DNA from: Candidatus Poribacteria bacterium | GTDB lineage: Bacteria > Poribacteria > WGA-4E > WGA-3G | Direction of reading: 5' to 3' | DNA length: 8,911 bases | Assembly (NCBI GenBank): GCA_009842375.1 | Contig: VYFM01000110.1 | Span: forward strand, 1 to 8,911 | Part shown: positions 1-6,084 of the stretch, piece after piece | Layout of the letters: every line of letters starts with the position of its first letter | Position numbering within the stretch: the first letter of the stretch is position 1 | Position numbers and translations under genes: made by a program | The notes under the pieces: generated by a model | The model's input: only the letters and a program-made list of their open reading frames with translations | Told to the model about the DNA's origin: nothing | Databases searched by the model: none

Positions 1-2
1 AC

Positions 3-695
3 AGGCCGGGGGCGGCGAACCGGGCCTTCGAGATTCTCCGCGCCATGCTCGGCACCGCCCGTCAGTGGGGCGACATCGGGGAGGAGGTTCCCGATGCCTG
101 CGCCAATATCGTGCGCAATCCCCGAAAGCCCGTTGCCCGATACCTCGATGGGAACGAACTGGCCCGGCTGGGCGAGGTGCTGGAGCGGCACCGGAATGAA
201 CATCCCTGGGCGGTGGCGGCGATTCGCCTGTTGACGCTGACCGGAGCGCGCCTGTCCGAAATCCTTCACCTGAAATGGGACGAGGTCGGGGATATTGATG
301 AAGACGGTGTCAGCGCGCGACTCGGGGATTCCAAGACCGGGCCGAAGACCGTCTGGCTCGGGCCGGAGGCGGCGAGCCTGCTGGCGGAACTTCCCAGGAC
401 AGAGGGATCGGAACGGGTGTTCCCAAAAGAACTGACGCCGAACCGACTCTACATGTTCTGGACCGGCATCCGGGACGAGGCCGGGCTCCCCGGCCTGCGC
501 ATCCACGACTGCCGGCACACCTGGGCTTCGCAGGGGGTTATGAACGGGGTCGGACTGGCCACTGTCGGCCGACTGCTGGGGCACCGTCGCCGAGAGACCA
601 CGGCGATCTACGCCCATCTCGACGACGGGGCGTTGCGGGACGCTGCTGCCCAGGCTGCGACTGTAATTGCCAAGGCGATGGGATTCCGGGCCTAA
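3..695 (+). CDS. Tyrosine recombinase (phage/island-type integrase), 5'-partial
   Basis: Site-specific recombinase of the tyrosine (lambda-integrase) family, which cuts and rejoins DNA through a covalent 3'-phosphotyrosine link. The frame is open to the left edge, so the N-terminal arm- and core-binding part is missing and the ATG at 45 is internal. Numbered from that Met, the catalytic set is complete: Arg69 in TGARLSE, Lys97 in the beta-hairpin DSKTG, His154 and Arg157 in HDCRHTW, His180 in LLGHRRRETT, and the nucleophile Tyr189 in IYAHL. The last part of the core-binding domain (NRAFEILRAML) is read just before the Met. Base composition is much richer in GC than the genes to the right. The TAA at 693-695 may be premature, because the same frame runs on for 66 codons, but it falls after all catalytic residues, so the enzyme could still work. 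It probably moved the island. Family assignment is firm; the target site is unknown. Confidence 0.93.
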   Translation, partial: RPGAANRAFEILRAMLGTARQWGDIGEEVPDACANIVRNPRKPVARYLDGNELARLGEVLERHRNEHPWAVAAIRLLTLTGARLSEILHLKWDEVGDIDEDGVSARLGDSKTGPKTVWLGPEAASLLAELPRTEGSERVFPKELTPNRLYMFWTGIRDEAGLPGLRIHDCRHTWASQGVMNGVGLATVGRLLGHRRRETTAIYAHLDDGALRDAAAQAATVIAKAMGFRA

Positions 696-896
696 CCGCC
701 ACCTATACCGGAGGAGGTGGACGGAGAAACTTTGGAGGTCATGCCGAAGTATCCGAAACCGACGGAAACGGTTACGACAGGAAATTCCAGGACGCTATTC
801 TGGGTCAGGTCAAGTGATACCGGAGAATCCGACGAACCCGAACCAAAAGCCGGAATGGTGAAGTCCAAACGGCTTCAGGCAGTCTACTGGTTGTGA
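696..896 (+). other. In-frame open tail of the integrase beyond its TAA
   Basis: After the integrase TAA the same frame continues without a stop for 66 codons and ends at TGA 894-896. The translation begins PPPIPEEVDGETLEV and stays rich in Pro, Glu, Thr and Lys, including a stretch SDEPEPKAG. A flexible Pro/Glu-rich C-terminal tail is common in integrases, so the likeliest reading is that a sense codon such as GAA mutated to TAA and cut the tail off. The ATG at 741 could start a 51-residue protein, but the GGAGG at 734-738 leaves only 2 bases of spacing, so a separate gene is unlikely. Stop readthrough is possible but has no visible signal. Confidence 0.5.
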
Positions 897-984
897 ATTT
901 CCACACTTGGCCTGGGTTTTGATGAGCAGGAAAGGCTGATGAGATTACTCTCTTTCGGAACGATGCCCAATAAATTAACTTTAG

Positions 985-1222
985 CCATGATGAATAGGAT
1001 GGAAGCGTGTCTCATAGTCCGTCCAGAGATGATCGACTGTCGCCGGGAGTCCGTCGCCTATCCCTTCGGTTCGATCAAGCAGTGAATTGGCCAGGGGCGT
1101 TCCTGACGCATCAGCTCGATAACGTCCGCGTGTAGTAGAGTCTCACCGCCCTAGCCTAAAACCTGCAACGGTCAATCAATCTGGTAGATATCCTCGTTGT
1201 GATCGCTGCAGTAGTTGTCTGA
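985..1222 (+). pseudogene. Decayed C-terminal fragment of an IS1182-like DDE transposase
   Basis: A remnant of a DDE transposase read in pieces. From about 999 the frame gives MEACLIVRPEMIDCRRES and then VAYPFGSIKQ (to 1082), matching the conserved C-terminal block that in intact IS1182-type proteins reads roughly RRExVEHPFGSIKQWM. The next codon is TGA (1083-1085) where Trp is expected. A one-base loss near 1095-1100 moves the frame, which resumes FLTHQLDNVRV (1100-1132), two TAG codons, SLTALA, a TAA (1157-1159), then NLQRSINLVDI up to TGA 1220-1222. A HDE trace just upstream (about 985-993), one frame out, suggests another indel. The expected catalytic Glu of the VEHPFG block is Ala here, so the fragment cannot be active. 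No terminal inverted repeats or N-terminal part were found. Recognition is from remembered family patterns and should be confirmed by a translated search. Confidence 0.75.
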
Positions 1223-1479
1223 ATCCCTATTGTTCACACTTCCAGGCCCTAAATCAGATCGAATATGACCGTCTGTAGGTCATGAAAGTCCTGCATGCGA
1301 CTGAACATCCGAAAATCCTGCACTGCCAATGTAAACACGCTGCGGTACTCACGCCTCAGAACTGCCGGATCAGTGGCTCACAACTTGGAATTCACACACG
1401 ATCAGAATATGCCCTTGCCCTCGCCTGTGACGGATAGTTGTGCATATTAATCTACACATATTCAAACTCATATGTTATT

Positions 1480-1498
1480 GATATATATAATATATATC
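1480..1498. repeat. Perfect 9-bp TA-rich palindrome with one central base
   Basis: GATATATAT, a central A at 1489, then ATATATATC: both arms are exact reverse complements. It covers the TATAAT at 1486-1491. It could be an operator, an easily melted site or simple TA-rich sequence; in so AT-rich a block chance is a real possibility. Confidence 0.6.
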
Positions 1499-1553
1499 GT
1501 TTATTTTCAAAATCACATGAACTATAAATTCCAGACAACTTTGCTGTGAAGAA

Positions 1554-1570
1554 ATGTATACTTAATACAT
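1554..1570. repeat. Short inverted repeat ATGTAT-5-ATACAT
   Basis: Six-base arms at 1554-1559 and 1565-1570 are separated by five bases and overlap the -10-like TATACT. The spacing would suit a small dimeric repressor, but the repeat is short and may be chance. Confidence 0.35.
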
Positions 1571-1639
1571 ACCCGAACTCGATAATTTCACTTGGTTACG
1601 AGAATATGTTGATGGCCGACAGGTGTTCATCTGAATAAT

Positions 1640-2056
1640 GTGGCGACGATTCACGTTGCATCGGAAGTCACCATGAATCTGGGCATATTTCTGGAGAGAT
1701 ACAGGATTTCCGGTAATTCACCCTCGGCAGCCAGTCGTATCTATCAGGCAGAATTACAAGCATACGAAACCCCATACAAGATCCAAGGTGAGTACGAGAA
1801 CAATGTTGAACAACCGGGTATACAACGTAAGCGGATATCGGCTCCTTCTGTCACAGGCGTAGTGCGGCTGGATACGCGCGCCATTGTTGAGTTTGAAGGT
1901 GCTGACCAGATGCAGCTTCAGTTCCTAAATACGCCACATCCGGTTGACGAAGCTGTGGCTGGTGTACATATGTCGCGCCATGGATTCGCACGACCAATGG
2001 GTCGCTTCGTCCATATCCCATCAATGCGGCGTTCAGTTATACATTCTAACAAGTAA
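1640..2056 (+). CDS. Hypothetical protein of 138 residues (doubtful)
   Basis: I do not recognise this protein. The frame opens after a TGA at 1610-1612; GTG 1640 is the first usual start, with ATG at 1673 (MNLGIFLERYRISG) as the alternative. Neither has a good ribosome binding site. It is soluble in character, with no signal peptide, membrane helix or clear DNA-binding motif; the middle has a possible beta-rich part (VTGVVRLDTRAIVEFEG). It ends at TAA 2054-2056, and the first methyltransferase begins three bases later in the same frame (TAA-GCA-ATG). So it is either a small first gene translated together with the methyltransferase, or an old N-terminal extension of it cut off by a stop. It could also be a chance frame, since other frames are open in part of it (1944-2216 forward, 1918-2229 reverse). 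Position alone suggests a part in control of the system, which is speculative. Confidence 0.4.
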   Translation: MATIHVASEVTMNLGIFLERYRISGNSPSAASRIYQAELQAYETPYKIQGEYENNVEQPGIQRKRISAPSVTGVVRLDTRAIVEFEGADQMQLQFLNTPHPVDEAVAGVHMSRHGFARPMGRFVHIPSMRRSVIHSNK

Positions 2057-2059
2057 GCA

Positions 2060-3451
2060 ATGCTACATACGAGGCAATACGCTAGAACCCCAAGTGTCAG
2101 TGGCGCCAAAGACCAAAAATCTGATGATTCTCGTCGTCGCATCCTTGAGAAGATTCTGCGAGAAGTTAATGATACTGTGCCATTTCGGAATCGTTCCGAT
2201 CTCTCTTCCTTCGTAAACTGGAAAGGCAACGCCGATTCTCCGATACACCGATGGTTGCGCTACCGCGAAGCCTACTCTCCCAATCTGATTACTAAGCTCG
2301 GTTTGGGCGACAATATTTTGGACCCGTTTTGTGGTTGTGGTTCCATCCTCATCGGCGCAGCCGAGAATGGAAACACGGCTACCGGTATCGATATCAACCC
2401 GCTGGCAATTTTTGCAGCAAAAGTGAAGTTGACCCCACTCTCGCGCACGCAGCTTACGGCAGTCCAGAAATACGTTAACAATCTCGATTCCAATACTGAT
2501 TCAGCGAAATGCTGGCCGATACCTGAACTTTCAATTGCATCGAAAGTGTTTGAGCCGACTATCCTCGAAACACTGCTTCGTATCAGGTCTCTGACCGAAT
2601 CGACTTTTTCTGATGATAAGGAGTGCCGTGATTTCCTTCACTTGGCATGGGTCGCTATCCTGGAGAAGGTCGGCAGCTATTTCAAAGAAGGTAACGGAAT
2701 CAAGTACCGTAATAAAAAGCGTATGAAGACGGGATACACTCATCGGCCAGAAGGACAGTGGCAGCTAGAGCGGTTTGGGAGCGATCAGAAAAAATTCACG
2801 TTGGAGACATTTTGTGATCATGTACGGATGATGTTGCGAGATGCTCGTTTCTGGAGAAAGGGAGCTTGGCGAGATCAAGTCGCGATAGAAGGAAGTGTGC
2901 TAGAGATGGACCGGCTCCTGCCGGACCGGAAGTTTGATTCCATTGTGTTTAGTCCCCCCTACGCCAATAGATTCGATTACTTTGAATCAATGAAAGTCGA
3001 ACTGTGGTTTGGCGGCTTTGTCGATTCCTACGAATCAATAAATCGATTCCGTAAGGCGTCACTTCGGTCGCACCTCGGTGCCGATTTAAACCGCTCGTAC
3101 CGCTCCGTCGCTAATTTGGAACGATTTATTACGCTAATGGACCAAGATGCCAGCAGTTGGCGGATGGGTGTACCAGATCTTCTAAGGGGATATTTTGACG
3201 ATATGCGCGTTACACTCAAACATTGTAAAAAGCTGATTACGGGTGGGAAATGCTTCGTCGTCGTTGGCAATTCGGCATTTGCAGGCGTCATTATCCCAAC
3301 CGACGTTTTGTTGGCCAACTTGGGCTTGGAGTGCGGTTTCAAGAAAGCGGAGATCCTTTTAACTCGCCATCTGACGGTTTCGCCCCAGCAACGTAACAAG
3401 CTGCAGAACCTGGAAAACAATATGCGCGAGAGTGTCGTGGTGCTTTCGTGA
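2060..3451 (+). CDS. DNA amino-methyltransferase 1 (SPPY type, m4C or m6A)
   Basis: Transfers a methyl group from S-adenosylmethionine to an exocyclic amino group of DNA, the protective half of a restriction-modification system. In 463 residues one sees a motif X-like PIHRWLRYREAYSP (61-74), motif I DPFCGCGS (88-95, S-adenosylmethionine binding), the acidic motif II residue in GIDINP (109-114), and catalytic motif IV SPPY (298-301), followed by FDYFESMKVELWF. A late TGGKCFVVVGNS (394-405) completes the fold. About 180 residues between motifs II and IV leave room for a target-recognition region. SPPY favours N4-cytosine, but N6-adenine cannot be excluded. ATG 2060 lies three bases after the previous stop, without a strong ribosome binding site, so translation is probably coupled. 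It ends with TGA overlapping an ATG at 3451 (TGATG). The second methyltransferase is a distant paralogue with the same motif order. Confidence 0.88.
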   Translation: MLHTRQYARTPSVSGAKDQKSDDSRRRILEKILREVNDTVPFRNRSDLSSFVNWKGNADSPIHRWLRYREAYSPNLITKLGLGDNILDPFCGCGSILIGAAENGNTATGIDINPLAIFAAKVKLTPLSRTQLTAVQKYVNNLDSNTDSAKCWPIPELSIASKVFEPTILETLLRIRSLTESTFSDDKECRDFLHLAWVAILEKVGSYFKEGNGIKYRNKKRMKTGYTHRPEGQWQLERFGSDQKKFTLETFCDHVRMMLRDARFWRKGAWRDQVAIEGSVLEMDRLLPDRKFDSIVFSPPYANRFDYFESMKVELWFGGFVDSYESINRFRKASLRSHLGADLNRSYRSVANLERFITLMDQDASSWRMGVPDLLRGYFDDMRVTLKHCKKLITGGKCFVVVGNSAFAGVIIPTDVLLANLGLECGFKKAEILLTRHLTVSPQQRNKLQNLENNMRESVVVLS

Positions 3452-3474
3452 TGGTACTTTTGTTGAGTATCTAA
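3451..3474 (+). other. Seven-codon mini-frame overlapping the stop of methyltransferase 1
   Basis: ATG 3451 overlaps the TGA of methyltransferase 1 (TGATG) and reads MVLLLSI before TAA 3472-3474. It is in phase with methyltransferase 2, whose GTG follows at once. It may be the old, coupled start of methyltransferase 2 lost by a nonsense change, or a restart device. It is too short to call a gene. Confidence 0.4.
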
Positions 3475-4869
3475 GTGGCACTGTCACAAACCGATTTGTT
3501 CGGTACATTGGATACAGCTGCAAGGTCTGGTTCCGAGAGAGACCAGTTGTTCCGTGAAGTTCAGTCTTTTCCAACCTTCGACGCTATTGGAAATGGCGAA
3601 CTGTTCTCACTCTGCTTGAGCAACAAGACAACGGCCCTTACTCACGGCATGCATCGCTTTCCAGCGAAGTACATTCCGCAGATACCGGGATGGGTAATGG
3701 GGCAGTTCGCGCAGAAGGATGATGTCGTGTTAGATCCTTTTTGCGGTTCAGGTACCACCTTGGTCGAAGGGCTTCTCCGTTCTGGAAAAACCATTGGTCT
3801 GGATTGTGATCCCCTCGCTTGCATGATATCGCGAGCGAAAACCGCCGCTGTAAATCCCGCGAGAATTAGGAAACTTGGTCTTGATCTGCGTCAAACCTGG
3901 AAATCTCCCGCTACGCAGTTGATACCCCCCATGCCGGATCTGACCAACTTTGATCATTGGTTTTCAAGGAATACCTGGGGAAATCTACAGTCGTTGTTTG
4001 CATCCATTGTTGCGCTAGATGCGACTGCCGAGGAATTAAATTTTCTACTGTGTGTCTTTAGTTCGATAATCCGACGGGTGTCCAATGCCGACGATCAATC
4101 GCAGAAGACTTATGTATCGGGAACGCTAAAAAAGAATCCTCCTGAAGTTGAAGGACTCTTCTACAGGGTGTTGGAGAAGGCTCTCGACGGTTTGGAGGAA
4201 CTTGCACTTCTTCGTAGTCCATCTGCCGAAGCAATCGCTATCCAAGGAGATGCCACTGATATTCAACTTCCGAACCAGTCCGTGGACCTGATTATCACCA
4301 GTCCACCGTACCTTGACTCAGTAGACTATATGTACAATTTTATGCTGGAGTACTTCTGGCTTGGGCCGATGCTAGGAGTCCAAGATCGCCGGACATTTAA
4401 CCAGATGCGCCGCGGAGTTACAGGGGCGAAGAATCCCTTAAGCAATTCAACACCCTCGCTTCCGAAATCCTTGGAAGATCTGATTTCTGAGGTGGATATG
4501 ACTCCTCACCGGGTTGCCGCCATTCGCGCCTATTGTGACAATATGGCACGCCATTTTCACTCTGCAGCAAAAACCCTCAAGCCTGGAGGATTTTATTTTC
4601 TGGTGATAGGCAACAGCCGGACGGGCAAAGGTGTGCTGCCGATGCACGACTCCCTGACCCGGCTCGCTGCAGATGCCGGATTCATCTTCGAGAAGGCGTT
4701 CGGCTACCGTATCCGACGGCACTACATGAAGTTCCCGCGATCCGGAAGGGGAGGCATCATAACGATGGACTGGGTGATTGCACTCAAGAAGACACAGAAA
4801 CCTGCTCCCTACCCAGCCCGGCTACCGCTGCCTGATTTCACCCTTCGCCATGACGAGGTAGCAAATTGA
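3475..4869 (+). CDS. DNA amino-methyltransferase 2 (SPPY type, m4C or m6A)
   Basis: Second S-adenosylmethionine-dependent DNA methyltransferase, 464 residues. Motifs in order: THGMHRFPAKYIPQIP (56-71, the motif X region), motif I DPFCGSGTT (87-95), motif II around IGLDCDPLA (107-115), motif IV TSPPYLDSVDY (275-285), and a late LKPGGFYFLVIGNS (368-381). The region from about 130 to 260 probably recognises the target. Motif order and the text after SPPY and around GNS parallel methyltransferase 1, so the two are diverged copies; a pair of this kind fits an asymmetric site with one enzyme per strand. The start is GTG 3475, directly after an in-frame TAA (3472-3474). Just upstream, ATG 3451, which overlaps the stop of the previous gene, opens a seven-codon frame in this same phase that ends at that TAA. 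Residues from 57 onward carry all motifs, so the exact start does not alter the call. The next gene starts three bases after its TGA. Confidence 0.9.
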   Translation: MALSQTDLFGTLDTAARSGSERDQLFREVQSFPTFDAIGNGELFSLCLSNKTTALTHGMHRFPAKYIPQIPGWVMGQFAQKDDVVLDPFCGSGTTLVEGLLRSGKTIGLDCDPLACMISRAKTAAVNPARIRKLGLDLRQTWKSPATQLIPPMPDLTNFDHWFSRNTWGNLQSLFASIVALDATAEELNFLLCVFSSIIRRVSNADDQSQKTYVSGTLKKNPPEVEGLFYRVLEKALDGLEELALLRSPSAEAIAIQGDATDIQLPNQSVDLIITSPPYLDSVDYMYNFMLEYFWLGPMLGVQDRRTFNQMRRGVTGAKNPLSNSTPSLPKSLEDLISEVDMTPHRVAAIRAYCDNMARHFHSAAKTLKPGGFYFLVIGNSRTGKGVLPMHDSLTRLAADAGFIFEKAFGYRIRRHYMKFPRSGRGGIITMDWVIALKKTQKPAPYPARLPLPDFTLRHDEVAN

Positions 4870-4872
4870 GCC

Positions 4873-6084
4873 ATGCCGGGGCCTCTTCAAATTAAAGACT
4901 TCTGGAGGGTAAACAGTTATGGATACCCGAACCCCTTCAGCACCAACGTTAGGTCTCAAGAAGCATGGGCTACATTCGACTCTTTTTACCAAAGAGACCA
5001 AGATTCCTATAGTTCGCTCAAGACTTACTGGGCATCTCATAAAGCCCCACGTAAACTCAACAAACATGCTGTGGAAAGCTGGAAAGCAACGTTTGAGGAA
5101 TTCGGCCTACTCTATGTCATTAGCCGTTCCAACGAGATAACAATCACCCCAGCAGGGAAGCAGTTTCACGCTGCAGCCGAACAGAATAATGAACAGGACT
5201 TCGTCTGGATCGGACTTAACCTGTTGTTTCGATATCCGGTGAAGGGACCGCCACGTGGGCGTAAAAAAAGCGCGGCTCACAGCAATGCCGATATACTGCC
5301 ATATCGCTTCCTTTACTCTTCGATGCGCGATCTGGGAGGTTACTTCTGGTGGACCGAGTTGGAGCGAATCTTGTGCCGGGTGTTTTTAACCTCGGTGGCT
5401 GGAACCGCGATTGACACAATCCGAAATTTACGAGTAAATCCTTCTGAACTCAACAGATATCCACTTCCTGTAGATAAAACCAGTGGCGCTTTCTACAATT
5501 CGCTAAATCAGGTAGCAAACCATGCTGGAATGAATCATCTTGTTCTCGAGCAAGACAGCGAAAGCGAACACTACGGGCGAAACGAGAGCAGGAGAAGGCA
5601 CCTAATCAAGCATGACTATCTCTCACTGGTATCGGCTGCGCTGGGCGACTCGAAGAACCCAACTGATTGCGATTCCAGTGCGTTGTTTGTAGACCGCCTT
5701 CCCTCTGCTCCTGACTTCACTGAGGAACAGTCATATTTTGACTATCTCGGGGCAGCCGTCCCGAGCCTCTCGGCTACGAAAAAAACAGCCACACCGGAAG
5801 AGATTGTTCTTGGCGGCGACACCGTATTCGTGCTGAAGTCGGGGGAGCACTTCGAGTCTGTACCCAAGACCAACCACGAGAGAATCATAAAAGGCAAAGC
5901 ACACACGCTATGCCGAATCGCTCGCAACCACCGAGTGATTTTGTCCACGGACGTGATGTGGACCTACCTGGTCGTTGGCAAAGATCTGACAGGTCCGACT
6001 GAGTTGAGGCTCTCGCTTCGCCGTGCTCGACCAATCACCAACATTGAACCGATCAATACGCTCTTTGGAGATGACAATGCCTGA
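4873..6084 (+). CDS. Unrecognised 403-residue protein, possible third restriction/specificity subunit
   Basis: I do not recognise a named family. ATG 4873 comes three bases after the stop of methyltransferase 2, and the end overlaps the McrB-like gene by 8 bases, so it is embedded in the operon. Residues about 66-100 (ESWKATFEEFGLLYVI, then ITITPAGKQFHAA) look like a winged helix: a helix, a strand pair, and the LTPAG-type turn common in restriction-associated proteins. Residues 141-187 (ILPYRFLYSSMRDLGGYFWW and what follows) may be a second helical DNA-binding unit. There is a basic patch GRKKS (129-133) and a charged segment ESEHYGRNESRRRH (230-243). No PD-(D/E)xK, HNH, GIY-YIG or phospholipase D nuclease motif was seen, nor any membrane segment. 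By position it matches YdiR of the BsuMI system, the extra restriction subunit before the McrB-like one, so it may recognise the site or bridge motor and DNA. That role is inferred from context only. Confidence 0.75.
   Translation: MPGPLQIKDFWRVNSYGYPNPFSTNVRSQEAWATFDSFYQRDQDSYSSLKTYWASHKAPRKLNKHAVESWKATFEEFGLLYVISRSNEITITPAGKQFHAAAEQNNEQDFVWIGLNLLFRYPVKGPPRGRKKSAAHSNADILPYRFLYSSMRDLGGYFWWTELERILCRVFLTSVAGTAIDTIRNLRVNPSELNRYPLPVDKTSGAFYNSLNQVANHAGMNHLVLEQDSESEHYGRNESRRRHLIKHDYLSLVSAALGDSKNPTDCDSSALFVDRLPSAPDFTEEQSYFDYLGAAVPSLSATKKTATPEEIVLGGDTVFVLKSGEHFESVPKTNHERIIKGKAHTLCRIARNHRVILSTDVMWTYLVVGKDLTGPTELRLSLRRARPITNIEPINTLFGDDNA
6065..6070 (+). promoter_or_regulatory. Ribosome binding site for the McrB-like gene
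   Basis: TTGGAG with its GGAG at 6067-6070 stands six bases before ATG 6077. This favours that start over GTG 6023 and over ATG 6071, which would leave no spacing. It lies inside the end of the previous gene, as expected for coupled translation. Confidence 0.6.

Larger units (their letters stand above)
1441..1600 (+). promoter_or_regulatory. Possible promoter region of the restriction-modification cassette
   Basis: This is the only strongly AT-rich block upstream of the gene run. A perfect TATAAT lies at 1486-1491, but nothing close to TTGACA stands 16-18 bases before it. A second -10-like hexamer TATACT lies at 1557-1562 with a partial -35 (GACA at 1534-1537, spacing about 19). Both overlap small inverted repeats that could bind a regulator. 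No separate controller gene of the restriction-system C-protein kind was recognised. The call rests on composition and position more than on a good match. Confidence 0.25.
1223..1639. other. Gene-free stretch between transposase remnant and cassette
   Basis: About 420 bases without a supportable gene on either strand. The first 200 bases are of ordinary composition and may be further decayed insertion-sequence DNA, though no frame could be matched. From about 1440 the sequence becomes very AT-rich (about 20% GC at 1441-1500) with TA-rich palindromes, a likely place for the cassette promoter. A ten-codon frame at 1606-1638 (MLMADRCSSE) ends just before the next reading frame, but no ribosome binding site supports it. 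Confidence 0.6.

Noticed and set aside
667..861. Forward frame of 64 codons, Arg-rich.
   Set aside because: Overlaps the end of the integrase in another phase, has no ribosome binding site, and its Arg-rich content is typical of a shadow frame in GC-rich DNA. The integrase-phase tail explains the stretch better.
1280..1323. Two similar words, GAAAGTCCTGCA and GAAAATCCTGCA, as possible repeats of an array.
   Set aside because: Only two imperfect 12-base copies with no third unit; not a CRISPR or iteron pattern.
1918..2229. Reverse frame of 103 codons and a forward frame at 1944-2216.
   Set aside because: Both cover the junction of the 138-codon frame and methyltransferase 1, show no recognisable motif, and conflict with the strongly supported methyltransferase.
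693..3474. TAA codons at 693, 2054 and 3472 all stand in phase with a following open frame, which might hint at TAA read as an amino acid.
   Set aside because: About 2,200 codons of clear coding sequence in the five operon genes contain no internal TAA, and the nuclease gene itself ends at TAA. Recoded TAA is also not known in bacteria.
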